Below are positions 21,713 through 34,114 of a DNA stretch of 64,000 nt, piece by piece. A program made the translations under genes and the position numbers. The notes under the pieces were generated by a model that saw only the letters and a program-made list of their open reading frames with translations, made no database searches and was not told where the DNA came from. Origin of the DNA: Ciceribacter thiooxidans (GTDB lineage: Bacteria > Pseudomonadota > Alphaproteobacteria > Rhizobiales > Rhizobiaceae); NCBI RefSeq assembly GCF_014126615.1, contig NZ_CP059896.1:230001-294000 (forward strand), read 5' to 3'. How positions within the stretch are numbered: position 1 is the stretch's first letter; the number at the start of each line of letters is the position of its first letter.

Positions 21713-22717
21713 ATTCCGTGCCGCAGCGGCTTCGCGGCGAAAGACGCCCGGACTCCTGGATGTCCACTTCCGGAAGGCGCGATGAAAGGCACTTGGTTCC
21801 GAGAAGCCGAGCTGGGCGGCAATCTCGCCGACGCTGCTTCGGCTCCCCAGCAGCAGTTCCATGGCGCGTTCGCGTCTGATCTCGTCCTTTATTCCGGCAA
21901 AGCTCCGGCCTTCGGCCTGCAGCCGGTGGCGCAGGGTCGACGGCGACATGCGCATCTGTGCCGCAATGTGCTCGAAGCTGCCCCAGTTCGTCGGCGGAGT
22001 CTGCCGCAGCCGGCGCCGAATGCCGGCTGCCAGACCGGCGTCATAGCGGTAGCGCACGAGGATATTGGCCGGTGCGCCGCGAAGAAACTGCTTCAGCGCC
22101 TGTTCGGTGCGGGCGATCGGCAGCCGGAGCAGTTGCCGATCGAAAGAGAGGCGACTAACCGGTTGTGCGAAGTGCACCGGCGCACCGAAAAATAGCCGGT
22201 AGTCGGTACCCTGTTCAGGTTCGGCGCAACAGAAATCAACCTTGCGGATCGGAATGCGCCGGCCGACCAGCCAGCAGGCGATACCGTGCAAAAGAATCCA
22301 GTAGGTGCGGTACGCAAAGGCCGAGCGCGGCCCTGTCCTGTCCTCGAGCACGATTTCGGCGAGGCCCTCATTGATTTCGAGCCGGCCGGAGGGATCCTCC
22401 AGGATCACGTTCAGGAAGCGGAGCGCCCGTCGCAGCGCGTGCTCCAGCGTCGGCGCGTGCAGCACGCAATGGCAGAGAAGCGTGAAACTGCCGTTGCGCA
22501 TCGGCCGGGCGCCCATACCGAAAAATTCGTCGTCGACTTCTGCCGCGACGGCAAGCCAGAGCGCACCGTAGATTTCGGCCGAGACCGGAGCGTCGACCAC
22601 GGGCGGCAGTCCCACCGACGCCAGAACCGGTGCCGTCGGCTTGCCGTGTCGTCGCAGACAATCGAGCGCTTCCTCGATGAAGGAAGGCGAAATCATCCGT
22701 CTGTCCGGCTCGGCCAT
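21653..22717 (-). CDS. AraC-family transcriptional regulator
   Basis: A 354-residue regulator of the OruR/ArgR-like type: an N-terminal 'arabinose-binding-like' domain (about residues 15-200) and a C-terminal double HTH (SFEHIAAQMRMSPSTLRHRLQAEGRSF and SVGEIAAQLGFSEPSAFHRAFRKWT). The start at 22717 is picked because GGGAGAAG precedes it; a longer frame upstream lacks a ribosome site. It diverges from the SDR-thiolase-BCKDH operon and so probably activates it. Its last 60 bp overlap the end of rhaK tail to tail. Confidence 0.88.
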   Translation of the reverse strand: MAEPDRRMISPSFIEEALDCLRRHGKPTAPVLASVGLPPVVDAPVSAEIYGALWLAVAAEVDDEFFGMGARPMRNGSFTLLCHCVLHAPTLEHALRRALRFLNVILEDPSGRLEINEGLAEIVLEDRTGPRSAFAYRTYWILLHGIACWLVGRRIPIRKVDFCCAEPEQGTDYRLFFGAPVHFAQPVSRLSFDRQLLRLPIARTEQALKQFLRGAPANILVRYRYDAGLAAGIRRRLRQTPPTNWGSFEHIAAQMRMSPSTLRHRLQAEGRSFAGIKDEIRRERAMELLLGSRSSVGEIAAQLGFSEPSAFHRAFRKWTSRSPGVFRREAAAARNLDAGRQRRSPTVDIGADIE

Positions 22718-22912
22718 TCGCTTCTCCCGATATGGTAAAACTGTCCAAAAAATCTGGCTGCTTTGGTCATCGCTTGCAATATACTGTCCGCATAGAGTCC
22801 GGCAACAAGGATCGGCGGAGGAGTCGGTTCGCATGCAGAATGTTGAGGAGGAGGACGGCATGGTGCATCGATCGTTCATCGTCATGCGGTCCGCGACGGC
22901 GGGAGTTTTTCA
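22718..22912. promoter_or_regulatory. Divergent regulatory region, AraC gene / acyl-CoA operon
   Basis: 195 bp between divergent starts. ACTGTCC occurs at 22740-22746 and 22783-22789, 43 bp apart (about four turns), in the same orientation. AraC-type activators bind direct repeats, so these are candidate sites. TATACT (22780-22785 region) is -10-like, but no good -35 was seen. Confidence 0.35.
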
Positions 22913-23680
22913 GTGCTGATCGAAGACAAGGTCTTCATCGTAACCGGAGGCGCCTCGGGCCTCGGTCTCGCGGTCGTGCGCTCGCTTACCGCTGCCGGAG
23001 CGCGGGCAATCATTGCCGACGTTAACGCAGAGGTCGGCGAGAAGGTTGCCACAGAGCTCGGGGAGGGCGTTCGCTTTGTGAGGACGGACGTTACGTCGGA
23101 AGATGACGCAGCCGCCGCGGTCGCAGCCGCGGTCGAAACCTTCGGGCACGTCCACGGTCTGGTGAATTGTGCCGGCATAGCGCCCGGCGAGAAGGTGATC
23201 GGCCGCGACGGCCCGCACCGGCTGGATGTCTTCACAAGGGCAATCAGCATCAATCTCGTCGGCACGTTCAACATGATCCGGCTCGCCGCCGCGGCGATCT
23301 CCAGGGAGGAGCCGGGCGAAGACGGTGAGCGTGGCGTGATCGTCAATACCGCCTCCGTCGCTGCCTTCGAGGGGCAGATCGGCCAGGCCGCCTATTCGGC
23401 GTCGAAGGGCGGCGTCGTCGGCATGACCCTGCCGATCGCGCGCGAGCTTGCGCGCTACGGCATTCGCGTCGTTTCGATTGCGCCCGGCATCTTCGAAACG
23501 CCCATGATGGCGGGTATGCCGCAAGAGGTTCAGGATTCGCTCGGCAAGAGCGTGCCATTCCCCTCCCGTCTCGGCCGTCCGGAGGAATATGCCGGTCTTG
23601 TCCGCCACATCTGTGAGAACAGGATGCTCAACGGAACGGTGATCCGTCTCGACGGAGCTTTGCGCATGGGTGCGCGTTGA
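22913..23680 (+). CDS. SDR, 3-hydroxyacyl-CoA dehydrogenase type II-like
   Basis: A 255-residue NAD-dependent short-chain dehydrogenase: cofactor motif TGGASGLG (residues 11-18), [10 protein letters not shown], catalytic Ser region [16 protein letters not shown] and YSASK. It most resembles the 17beta-HSD10 / 3-hydroxy-2-methylbutyryl-CoA dehydrogenase branch, matching a role in isoleucine or fatty acyl-CoA oxidation. The start is GTG at 22913, with GGGAG about nine bases before it. First gene of a seven-gene operon. Confidence 0.88.
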   Translation: MLIEDKVFIVTGGASGLGLAVVRSLTAAGARAIIADVNAEVGEKVATELGEGVRFVRTDVTSEDDAAAAVAAAVETFGHVHGLVNCAGIAPGEKVIGRDGPHRLDVFTRAISINLVGTFNMIRLAAAAISREEPGEDGERGVIVNTASVAAFEGQIGQAAYSASKGGVVGMTLPIARELARYGIRVVSIAPGIFETPMMAGMPQEVQDSLGKSVPFPSRLGRPEEYAGLVRHICENRMLNGTVIRLDGALRMGAR

Positions 23681-23690
23681 AGGAGCAGTG

Positions 23691-24893
23691 ATGCAGGAGA
23701 AACAGGGAATGCCTCAGGACCCCGTTGTCATCGTCGGTGCGGCGCGCACGGCCATGGGCGGCTTTCAGGGTGTGCTGTCGCGCGCGACGGCTCCGGATCT
23801 CGGCGCCGCCGCGATCCGCGCGGCGCTTGCCCGATCCGGTGTCGGTGCTAATGAAATTGATGAGGTGGTATTCGGCTGCGTTCTCGCTGCCGGTCTGGGG
23901 CAGGCGCCGGCCCGACAAGCGGCGATCGGGGCGGGTCTTCCTGCCTCGACGGGTGCCACGACCGTCAACAAGATGTGCGGCTCGGGCATGAAGGCCACGA
24001 TGCTGGCCCATGACCTGTTGCTCGCCGGCAGTGCCGCGGTGGCGGTCGCCGGCGGCATGGAAAGCATGACCAATGCACCGTATCTGCTCGATCGCGCCCG
24101 TGGCGGCTACCGGCTGGGCCACGGCCGCGTCATCGATCATATGTTCCTCGACGGCCTCGAAGACGCATACGACAAGGGCCGGCTGATGGGGACGTTCGCG
24201 GAAGACTGCGCGGACGCCTACGGCTTTACCCGTGAGGCGCAGGACGCTTATGCCGTTGCATCGCTGACGCGCGCGCAAAAGGCGATCGCAGGCGGGGATT
24301 TCCAGGCGGAGGTCACGCCGGTCACCGTCCGCGACGGCAAGGCCGAAGTCACCGTGAGCATCGATGAGCAGCCCGGCAAGGCTAGGCTCGACAAGATACC
24401 CACTCTGCGTCCAGCCTTCCGGGAAGGAGGAACGGTGACGGCGGCGAATTCCAGCTCGATCTCGGATGGAGCCGCGGCGCTTGTTCTCATGCGCCGCTCG
24501 CAGGCCGAACGGGAGGGGCGCACGCCGCTTGCGACCATCACCGGTCATGCCACCCATTCTCAGGCTCCACATCTCTTTCCCACGGCCCCGGTCGATGCAT
24601 TGCGGAAGCTCGCCGTGCGCACTGGCTGGGATCTCAAGGATGTCGACCTCTTCGAGATCAACGAGGCATTTGCCGTCGTCCCGATGGCGGCGATGCGAGA
24701 CCTCGGCCTGCCCCATGAGAAGGTGAACGTCCATGGCGGAGCCTGTGCGCTCGGGCATCCGATTGGTGCGTCGGGAGCACGGATTATCGTGACCCTGCTC
24801 GCCGCGCTGGAGCGCTATGACCTGCGACGCGGCATGGCCGCTGTCTGCATCGGCGGTGGCGAAGCGACCGCGATTGCCGTGCAGCGACACTGA
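23691..24893 (+). CDS. Acetyl-CoA C-acyltransferase (thiolase)
   Basis: A 400-residue thiolase with all catalytic blocks: acylated Cys in [10 protein letters not shown] (about residue 97), His in [15 protein letters not shown], and proton-donor Cys/His in [16 protein letters not shown] near the C-terminus. It cleaves 3-ketoacyl-CoA (2-methylacetoacetyl-CoA if the pathway is isoleucine). The start at 23691 follows AAGGAGCAGTG. It is 10 bp after the SDR gene. Confidence 0.92.
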   Translation: MQEKQGMPQDPVVIVGAARTAMGGFQGVLSRATAPDLGAAAIRAALARSGVGANEIDEVVFGCVLAAGLGQAPARQAAIGAGLPASTGATTVNKMCGSGMKATMLAHDLLLAGSAAVAVAGGMESMTNAPYLLDRARGGYRLGHGRVIDHMFLDGLEDAYDKGRLMGTFAEDCADAYGFTREAQDAYAVASLTRAQKAIAGGDFQAEVTPVTVRDGKAEVTVSIDEQPGKARLDKIPTLRPAFREGGTVTAANSSSISDGAAALVLMRRSQAEREGRTPLATITGHATHSQAPHLFPTAPVDALRKLAVRTGWDLKDVDLFEINEAFAVVPMAAMRDLGLPHEKVNVHGGACALGHPIGASGARIIVTLLAALERYDLRRGMAAVCIGGGEATAIAVQRH

Positions 24894-24912
24894 GGAGCGG
24901 GAAGGAGTCGGA

Positions 24913-27334
<2,422 letters not shown>

Positions 27335-27335
27335 C

Positions 27336-28349
27336 ATGCCCAGAATGACCATGATCGAAGCGGTTCGCAGCGCCATGGACGTCTCGATGGGGCGCGACGA
27401 CGATGTCGTCGTGTTCGGCGAGGACGTCGGCTATTTCGGCGGTGTCTTTCGGTGTACCCAGGGGCTGCAGGCAAAATACGGCAAGACCCGTTGCTTCGAT
27501 ACGCCGATCAACGAATCCGGCATCCTCGGAACGGCGATCGGCATGGCGGCCTACGGACTAAAGCCGTGCGTGGAGATACAGTTCGCCGACTACATGTATC
27601 CGGCCTACGACCAGATCACGCAGGAGGCGGCCCGTATCCGCTATCGCTCGAACGGCGACTTCACCTGCCCGATCGTCGTACGGATGCCGACCGGTGGCGG
27701 CATCTTCGGCGGTCAGACGCACAGCCAGAGCCCCGAGGCGCTCTTCACCCATGTCTGCGGCCTGAAAGTGGTGGTGCCTTCCAATCCCTTCGATGCCAAG
27801 GGTCTGCTGATCGCGGCCATCGAAGATCCTGACCCGGTGATCTTCCTGGAGCCGAAGCGACTCTACAACGGTCCTTTCGACGGTCATCACGAGCGACCGG
27901 TGACGCCCTGGTCCAAACACGAGCTTGGCGAAGTGCCGGAGGGGCACTATGCGATCCCGATCGGCAAGGCCGAGGTGCGCAGACCGGGTTCGGCGGCCAC
28001 GGTTCTCGCCTACGGGACGATGGTTCACGTTGCTCTTGCCGCGGTGGAGGAGACAGGTGTCGATGCCGAAGTCATCGATTTGCGCAGTCTGCTCCCGCTC
28101 GACCTCGATACGATCGTGCAATCGGTGAACAAGACAGGCCGCTGCGTCATCGTTCATGAGGCGACGCTGACTTCCGGTTTTGGTGCCGAAGTCGCGGCTC
28201 TGGTTCAGGAGCATTGTTTCTACCATCTCGAAGCGCCGGTGGTACGTGTCGCCGGCTGGGATACGCCTTATCCGCATGCGCAGGAATGGGATTACTTTCC
28301 CGGTCCGGCCCGGGTCGGGCGCGCGCTCATCGAAGTGATGGAGGGCTGA
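27336..28349 (+). CDS. bkdA2: 2-oxoisovalerate dehydrogenase E1 beta
   Basis: A 337-residue transketolase-like E1 beta subunit. Visible blocks are VVVFGEDVGYFGGVFRCTQGL, INESGILGTAIGMAAYG, PTGGGIFGGQTHSQSPEA and a C-terminal transketolase domain (EVIDLRSLLPLDLDTI). With E1 alpha it decarboxylates the oxoacids of Val, Leu and Ile and hands the acyl group to the lipoyl arm of E2. It sits between E1 alpha and E2. Confidence 0.94.
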   Translation: MPRMTMIEAVRSAMDVSMGRDDDVVVFGEDVGYFGGVFRCTQGLQAKYGKTRCFDTPINESGILGTAIGMAAYGLKPCVEIQFADYMYPAYDQITQEAARIRYRSNGDFTCPIVVRMPTGGGIFGGQTHSQSPEALFTHVCGLKVVVPSNPFDAKGLLIAAIEDPDPVIFLEPKRLYNGPFDGHHERPVTPWSKHELGEVPEGHYAIPIGKAEVRRPGSAATVLAYGTMVHVALAAVEETGVDAEVIDLRSLLPLDLDTIVQSVNKTGRCVIVHEATLTSGFGAEVAALVQEHCFYHLEAPVVRVAGWDTPYPHAQEWDYFPGPARVGRALIEVMEG

Positions 28350-28352
28350 TCC

Positions 28353-29633
28353 ATGGGTGAATTCACCATCAAGATGCCGGACGTCGGCGAAGGCGTCGCC
28401 GAGGCGGAGCTGGTCGAATGGAACGTGAAGCCCGGCGATCCCGTGCGCGAGGATATGGTGCTCGCGGCCGTGATGACCGACAAGGCGACCGTCGAAATTC
28501 CGTCGCCGGTCGCTGGCGTCGTGACCTGGGTCGGTGCCGAGATCGGCGACACGGTTGCCGTCAAGGCGCCGCTGCTGAGAATTGAAGTGCCCGGCTACGA
28601 CGACGGTTCCTCCTCCGGGGAGGACGAGGGAGATACTCCGGTTGCCGCCGCCGCGGCGGCTGCACCGGTCGCTGCAGCATCGTCGTCGAACGAGCCCAAA
28701 GCGGCGCCGAGCGCCTCTGTTGGCGCGCCTGCGCCGCGTCCGTCTCCGCTGCCCGATTCGCAGAGGCCACTTGCATCTCCCGCTGTACGGTTGCGAGCGC
28801 GGGAGAGCGGTGTAGACCTGCGTCAGGTCGCGGGTACAGGCCCGGCGGGCCGGATTACGCATGAGGATGTCGAACTTTTCCTCACCTCCGGCGCGCCGCA
28901 GCCGGTGGCGTCGCATGGTCCGGCTCGCAACCTGCGCGTCGAGGAGATCAAGCTGACCGGCATGCGGCGGCGAATCGCCGAACGGATGACGCTTTCGGCC
29001 TCGCGAATCCCCCATATCAGCTACGTCGAGGAGGTCGACATGACCGATCTCGAGGAACTGCGTACGACGATGAACAGGGACCGCAAGCCGGATCATCCGA
29101 AGCTGACGATCCTGCCGTTCCTGATGCGCGCCATGGTGAAGGCGATTGCTCGCCAGCCGGAAGTCAACGCCACGTTTGACGACAACAACGGAATCATCTC
29201 CCGTTTCGGCGCCGTGCATATCGGGATCGCCACGCAAACACCGACGGGGCTCACGGTTCCGGTGGTCCGCCATACGGAAGCCCGCAACATCTGGGATTGT
29301 GCCGCCGAACTCACCCGACTCGCTGACGCGGCCCGCTCCGGCACGGCGCTCCGGGAAGAGCTGACCGGCTCGACCATTACGATCACCTCTCTCGGAGCTC
29401 TCGGCGGGATCGCCACGACGCCGATCATCAATCACCCGGAGGTCGCGATCATCGGGGTCAACAAGATGGTGGTACGGCCGGTATGGGACGGCACCCAGTT
29501 CGTTCCGCGCAAGATGATGAACCTCTCGTCCAGCTTCGACCATCGCATCATCGACGGCTGGGATGCCGCGACCTTCGTGCAGCGGATCAAGACCCTGCTC
29601 GAAACGCCCGCCCTCATCTTCATCGAGGACTGA
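28353..29633 (+). CDS. bkdB: Dihydrolipoyl acyltransferase E2 of BCKDH
   Basis: A 426-residue E2 core. Residues 1-80 are one lipoyl domain with the lipoylated Lys44 in MTDKATVEIPSP. An Ala/Pro-rich linker follows, then an E1/E3-binding domain (SPAVRLRARESGVDLRQVAG, about 135-170). The catalytic domain ends with the SSFDHRIIDGWDAATF motif, which carries the active-site His. It starts three bases after E1 beta stops. Confidence 0.94.
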   Translation: MGEFTIKMPDVGEGVAEAELVEWNVKPGDPVREDMVLAAVMTDKATVEIPSPVAGVVTWVGAEIGDTVAVKAPLLRIEVPGYDDGSSSGEDEGDTPVAAAAAAAPVAAASSSNEPKAAPSASVGAPAPRPSPLPDSQRPLASPAVRLRARESGVDLRQVAGTGPAGRITHEDVELFLTSGAPQPVASHGPARNLRVEEIKLTGMRRRIAERMTLSASRIPHISYVEEVDMTDLEELRTTMNRDRKPDHPKLTILPFLMRAMVKAIARQPEVNATFDDNNGIISRFGAVHIGIATQTPTGLTVPVVRHTEARNIWDCAAELTRLADAARSGTALREELTGSTITITSLGALGGIATTPIINHPEVAIIGVNKMVVRPVWDGTQFVPRKMMNLSSSFDHRIIDGWDAATFVQRIKTLLETPALIFIED

Positions 29634-29638
29634 CAGTC

Positions 29639-31039
29639 ATGAAGGAAATTTCCTGCAAGCTCCTGGTCATCGGCGCCGGTCCCGGCGGTTACGTCTGTGC
29701 GATCCGTGCCGGCCAGCTCGGCGTCGACACGGTGATCGTCGAAGCAGGCAAGCCGGGGGGCACTTGTCTCAACGTTGGCTGCATTCCCTCCAAGGCATTG
29801 ATCCACGCGGCCGAAGAGTATGACAAGATCCGCCATATGGCGGAGGGTCAAAGCCCGCTCGGCATCTCGCTTCAGGCTCCACCGAGCCTCGATCTCGCCG
29901 CAACCGTCGCCTGGAAGGACGGTATCGTCGGCCGTTTGAACAGCGGTGTCTCCGGTCTCCTGCGCAAGGCGCGGGTGAAGATCGTCCAGGGGCGCGCCGC
30001 CTTCCGGGACGGCAAGACCGTCGAGGTGCAGACCGAAACCGGGATGCAGGTGATCCGTGCCGAAATGGTCGTCATCGCAACCGGCTCCAAACCGGTCGAA
30101 CTGCCCTTCCTGCCGTTCGGCGGACCTGTCATCTCCTCGACGGAGGCGCTGTCGCTCACGGCACTGCCGAAGAAACTGGTGGTGGTGGGTGGCGGCTATA
30201 TCGGCCTCGAACTCGGAACGGCCTTCGCGAAGCTCGGGAGCGAGGTGACGATCGTCGAAGCGGCGGCTCAGGTGCTTCCGCAGTACGACGGAGAACTCGT
30301 TCGGCCGGTCCAGAAACGCCTGCAACAGCTGGGCGTTCGCGTGCTGACGGGGGCGAAGGCGAAGGGTCTGGCAAGCGGAGGTGACGCACTCCTGGTTGAG
30401 ACCAGCGACGGCAAGGAACATACGCTGCAGGCTGACAAGATACTCGTTACGGTCGGGCGCCGGCCGAACACGGATATGGTCGGGCTTGAGGGGCTCGATC
30501 TCGATCGCTCAGGTCCATTCCTGCGTATCGATGACCAGTGTCGTACATCGATGCGCGGAGTCTTCGCCATCGGCGATATTACGGGCGAACCGATGCTCGC
30601 CCACCGCGCCATGGCGCAGGGCGAGATGGTCGCCGAGATTGCCGCCGGGCTGAAGCGCGGGTGGGACAAGCGCTGCATCCCGGCCGTGTGCTTCACTGAT
30701 CCGGAGATCCTCAGCGCGGGCCTGTCGCCAGACGAGGCGCGCCGCAACGGTCTCGAAGTGCGGGTGGGACAGTTCCCGTTCAGCGCTAACGGCCGGGCGA
30801 TGACCATGCTCGCCGAAGACGGTTTCGTGCGTGTGGTGGCGCGAGCGGACAACAATGTCGTGCTCGGGCTGCAGGCGGTCGGTGCCGGCGTATCCGAACT
30901 GGCAAGCGCCTTTGCACTCGCCATCGAGATGGGTGCCAGGGTGGAGGACATCGCGGCGACAGTCCACGCTCATCCGACTCGTGGCGAAGCGCTGCAGGAA
31001 GCCGCACTAAAGACTCTCGGCCACGCCCTGCACATCTGA
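29639..31039 (+). CDS. lpdV: Dihydrolipoyl dehydrogenase E3
   Basis: A 466-residue FAD disulfide oxidoreductase that reoxidises the lipoyl arm with NAD. FAD motif GAGPGGYVCAIRAG (residues 12-25), redox-active Cys43 and Cys48 in GTCLNVGCIPSK, NAD motif VVGGGYIGLELG, and the C-terminal dimer motif AHPTRGEALQEA with the catalytic His. A run of six G (29755-29760) lies in frame here. It is the last gene of the operon and converges on the ABC transporter genes. Confidence 0.94.
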   Translation: MKEISCKLLVIGAGPGGYVCAIRAGQLGVDTVIVEAGKPGGTCLNVGCIPSKALIHAAEEYDKIRHMAEGQSPLGISLQAPPSLDLAATVAWKDGIVGRLNSGVSGLLRKARVKIVQGRAAFRDGKTVEVQTETGMQVIRAEMVVIATGSKPVELPFLPFGGPVISSTEALSLTALPKKLVVVGGGYIGLELGTAFAKLGSEVTIVEAAAQVLPQYDGELVRPVQKRLQQLGVRVLTGAKAKGLASGGDALLVETSDGKEHTLQADKILVTVGRRPNTDMVGLEGLDLDRSGPFLRIDDQCRTSMRGVFAIGDITGEPMLAHRAMAQGEMVAEIAAGLKRGWDKRCIPAVCFTDPEILSAGLSPDEARRNGLEVRVGQFPFSANGRAMTMLAEDGFVRVVARADNNVVLGLQAVGAGVSELASAFALAIEMGARVEDIAATVHAHPTRGEALQEAALKTLGHALHI

Positions 31040-31067
31040 AGCTGCATCAGGGCACGGGTGAACCCCG

Positions 31068-31850
31068 CTACTGGGCGGCATCACGTATCGGGGCGAAGGC
31101 AGCGACACCGAGCGGAACGACGACCGGCAGGCCGGAGCGGCAGCGCAGCACCTCTGCCTCGATCTGGTAGATCGACCGGATGGCTGGCAGTGTCAGGACC
31201 TCGGACGAGGTTCCATGAGACACGAGTTCTCCTCCGTGAAGCAGCATCAGGCTGTCCGCGTGTCGCGAAGCGAGATTGAGGTCGTGGATGGCGATCAGGA
31301 CGAGTGCACCGGTTCGCTTCGCATAATCCTTGAGGAGGTCCAGCACGCCGATCTGATGACGCAGATCGAGTGCGCTGGTCGCTTCATCCAGAATGAGCAG
31401 GCGTGGCTCGCGCATGAGCCTCTGCGCGAGGAGCACCATCTGCTGCTGCCCGCCGGAAAGCGTCGTCATGGGGCGCTCGGCCAGATGGTCGAGGCCGAGG
31501 GAGCAGAGGATTTCGGCCGCAGCCGAGAGATCATCCTCGCGCACGTGCCAGCCGAGCTTTTCGTGGCGGCCGAGCAGCAGAACCTGCAACACGGACAACT
31601 CCGCCCGGACTGCGCAATATTGCGGCATGAAGCCGACGGCGGCGCGATCGACAGGCTGACCGTTCCAGAGGATCGAGCCCTTGTGAGGGATATCGCCGGC
31701 GATCGCTCCGAGGAGTGTGGACTTGCCGGCACCGTTCGGTCCGATGACGGCGACGAGCTGGGAGGGAACGAGAGCGGCCGAGAAATGGCTGACGATCGTT
31801 GTTCGACCACGCTCGACAGCTACTTTGTCCAGTATGAGACCTTGCCGCAT
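31068..31850 (-). CDS. FecE/BtuD-type ABC transporter ATPase
   Basis: A 260-residue ATPase with Walker A GPNGAGKST (about residue 37), signature LSGGQQQMVLLAQRL and Walker B LLILDEATSALD. It powers import of an iron-siderophore, haem, cobalamin or similar metal chelate with the next two genes. The ATG overlaps the permease stop (TGATG). Its end converges with lpdV. Confidence 0.9.
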   Translation of the reverse strand: MRQGLILDKVAVERGRTTIVSHFSAALVPSQLVAVIGPNGAGKSTLLGAIAGDIPHKGSILWNGQPVDRAAVGFMPQYCAVRAELSVLQVLLLGRHEKLGWHVREDDLSAAAEILCSLGLDHLAERPMTTLSGGQQQMVLLAQRLMREPRLLILDEATSALDLRHQIGVLDLLKDYAKRTGALVLIAIHDLNLASRHADSLMLLHGGELVSHGTSSEVLTLPAIRSIYQIEAEVLRCRSGLPVVVPLGVAAFAPIRDAAQ

Positions 31851-32911
31851 CAGACGCCTCCACGACTGCGCCGGGCGATGACGGCGAACAGCACGGGTAC
31901 GCCGGCAACCGCGGTAATAATGCCGACCGGGATGACTGCACCGGGTGAGATGAGTTTGCCGAAAACCGAGGCCGCGACCAGCATTGTCGCGCCGGCCAGT
32001 GCGGCCATCGGCAGGGCGAAGCGATGATCCTCGCCGACGGCTGCCCGTGCCGCATGCGGGGCGATCAGGCCGATAAAGCCGATGGTGCCGACGAAGGAAA
32101 CGGCGGCTGCCGTCATGACGGCGACGAGCAGGAAGGTCTTCGTGCGGAGGCTCTCCACCGACAGCCCGAGGCTCGCGGCATTGGCGTCGCCGAGCCGCAA
32201 GACGGTCAATTTCCACGAATCGCGCAGTACGAAAGGCAGGACGAGCGCGAGCACGATCGAGAGGACAGCGACGCTGAGCCACGTCGCCTTGAGCAGGCTG
32301 CCGAAGAGCCAGAAGACGATCTGCTGCAGGACTTCGGGCGATGCGAGGAACTGCAGAAGCGATTGCATCGACTGGAAGAAGAAAAGCACGGCAATGCCGG
32401 CGAGCACCAGGATCTCCGGTGTCGCGCCGCGGAGCGACGCAATCGAATAGACGAGCGCGCAGGCGACAAGCGTCATAAGGAAGGCGGAGACCGGGACCAC
32501 GAGAAAATCCGGAAGCGGCAGGAGCCCGCCGAACATGATCGCAAGTGCGGCTCCGAAACCGGCTGCGGCCGAAAAGCCGAGCGTGAACGGGCTCGCAAGC
32601 GGATTTGAGAGGATGGTCTGCATCTGCAGCCCGCAAATGCCGAGACTGGCGCCGACGAGTGCGCCCATCAACGTCTGCGGCATCCGCAGCTGCCAGAGGA
32701 TCGTGACGGCCATCGTGTCACTACCATTCGGTCCGGCCAGCAGTGTCGACCAGACGGTTGAAACCGGCATTCCCGACGGTCCGGTCGCGAGGTCGATGAC
32801 CATGAAAGCAACGAGGCTGGCGGACGCAATGGTCAGCGCCAGCGCCCGTAGAAGGGCTGCACGGCGATAATCGCCGCGCAGCCTTTCGATCGTCGAAGCG
32901 TCGGCGGTCAT
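31850..32911 (-). CDS. FecCD-type ABC transporter permease
   Basis: A 353-residue inner-membrane permease with about ten hydrophobic helices and the FecCD family core (LRMPQTLMGALVGASLGICGLQMQ, NPLASPFTLGFSAAAGFGAAL, FVGTIGFIGLIAPHAAR). It works as a homodimer with the ATPase. It overlaps both neighbours by a few bases, so the three genes are translationally coupled. Confidence 0.92.
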   Translation of the reverse strand: MTADASTIERLRGDYRRAALLRALALTIASASLVAFMVIDLATGPSGMPVSTVWSTLLAGPNGSDTMAVTILWQLRMPQTLMGALVGASLGICGLQMQTILSNPLASPFTLGFSAAAGFGAALAIMFGGLLPLPDFLVVPVSAFLMTLVACALVYSIASLRGATPEILVLAGIAVLFFFQSMQSLLQFLASPEVLQQIVFWLFGSLLKATWLSVAVLSIVLALVLPFVLRDSWKLTVLRLGDANAASLGLSVESLRTKTFLLVAVMTAAAVSFVGTIGFIGLIAPHAARAAVGEDHRFALPMAALAGATMLVAASVFGKLISPGAVIPVGIITAVAGVPVLFAVIARRSRGGV

Positions 32912-34014
32912 TGACCCGGCGCCGGATAGGGCAGAACGAAGACGCCGTCGGCCTTGATGGGCAGCCATGTTTCGTAATATTGCGCGAGGTTCTTCGCCGG
33001 GTGCACGTCCTTGAATGCCTCCGGATAGAGCTGCTTTGCTATGTACTGGGCGTAGACGTAGTCGGAGAGCGTCCGCGTGCCGCCATGATAGATGGCATGA
33101 ACGTTGCCGGAGACGACCGCCGGCAGTTCCGACCAGCCGGGGCGGCCGAGATAAGCCTTCATCCTTTCGCGCGTGACAACCGGATCGGCACCGAAGCCGA
33201 CCGAGACCGCCTGCGGCTTGTTCAGCCATTCCGAACCGGCAAGGAAGATGAGGTCGGGTTTCTGGGTCAGCACATATTCGGGGCTGAGAGGTCCCCAATT
33301 CTCGACCTGTCCCTTGGCGATGTTGAGGCCGCCGAGGGAGTCGACCAGTGTGCCCCACATGCCGTTGCCGTAGCTGTTGCCGACTTCGGATGGACCTTTC
33401 TGTGCGAGCTCTACGTAGACCTTCTTGTTCGACGGGCCGGCAGCCTTGATCCGCGCTGCGATGTCATCCATCGCGCTCTTGTAGTTGGCGACGAGCTTTT
33501 CAGCCCTGTCCTCCGAACCCATGACCTTGCCGAGAATGAGCGTCGACTGAATGTGTTTCTCGAGCGTCTGGGCGTTGTAGTCGAGCGTGACGACCGGAAT
33601 GCCGGCCTGCTCGATCTGCCGCACGGTGTCGCCCATCGCGTCATAGGTCCAAACCCCGAGGATGACGAGATCGGGCTTGGCGGCGATGACCTTCTCGGCG
33701 GAGAAGGTTCCGTTCTCGGCGTCACCCACGTCCGGAATGTCCGAGATTGTCGGGATTGCTTCCAGGTACTTTGCAAACTGTTTCGGACGCCAGTCCTTCC
33801 AGGTGGAAAGCGAGAGTGCCACCACCTTGTCCATCGCTCCCGGCCCGACCACGGCGATGTAGTCTTCATAATAGAAATTGAGGATGACGCGTTTCGCCGG
33901 TGCGGCGAGCGTCACCTCTCGTCCCTTGACGTCCGTCACCCTGATCTCGGCCAGTGCCGGCCCGGCGAGGATCATCGCCAACCCGGCGATCATGCATTTG
34001 AGCAGTGTCTTCAT
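32908..34014 (-). CDS. FecB/BtuF-type periplasmic substrate-binding protein
   Basis: A 368-residue class III binding protein. The signal peptide is MKTLLKCMIAGLAMILAGPALA (cleavage about residue 22), followed by RVTDVKGREVTLAAPAKRVILN and the two lobes joined by a rigid helix (KAAGPSNKKVYVELAQKGP). The substrate cannot be read from sequence; iron chelates are the default for the family. Lanthanide chelates are an alternative worth testing given the nearby xoxF. No TonB-dependent receptor lies in the window. First gene of the minus-strand trio. Confidence 0.88.
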   Translation of the reverse strand: MKTLLKCMIAGLAMILAGPALAEIRVTDVKGREVTLAAPAKRVILNFYYEDYIAVVGPGAMDKVVALSLSTWKDWRPKQFAKYLEAIPTISDIPDVGDAENGTFSAEKVIAAKPDLVILGVWTYDAMGDTVRQIEQAGIPVVTLDYNAQTLEKHIQSTLILGKVMGSEDRAEKLVANYKSAMDDIAARIKAAGPSNKKVYVELAQKGPSEVGNSYGNGMWGTLVDSLGGLNIAKGQVENWGPLSPEYVLTQKPDLIFLAGSEWLNKPQAVSVGFGADPVVTRERMKAYLGRPGWSELPAVVSGNVHAIYHGGTRTLSDYVYAQYIAKQLYPEAFKDVHPAKNLAQYYETWLPIKADGVFVLPYPAPGQ

Positions 34015-34114
34015 CGGATAGTCCCCTAGGTTCAAAGAAAGTTTCGGCACCCGGCTCGCACTGTTCCCCGACAGATGTTTCCGGGTGCCGTTCGGGCCCC
34101 TCGCGGTTGTGCGC

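Noticed and set aside
27558..29543. 661-residue open frame on the minus strand opposite bkdA2-bkdB
   Set aside because: Its sequence is Arg/His/Asp-rich with no domain, typical of antisense frames in GC-rich DNA; it spans two well-supported genes.
29755..29760. Idea that every C6/G6 run in the window collapsed to five
   Set aside because: In-frame six-base runs are intact here and at 61252-61257, so collapse is not universal; the four breaks still need checking.
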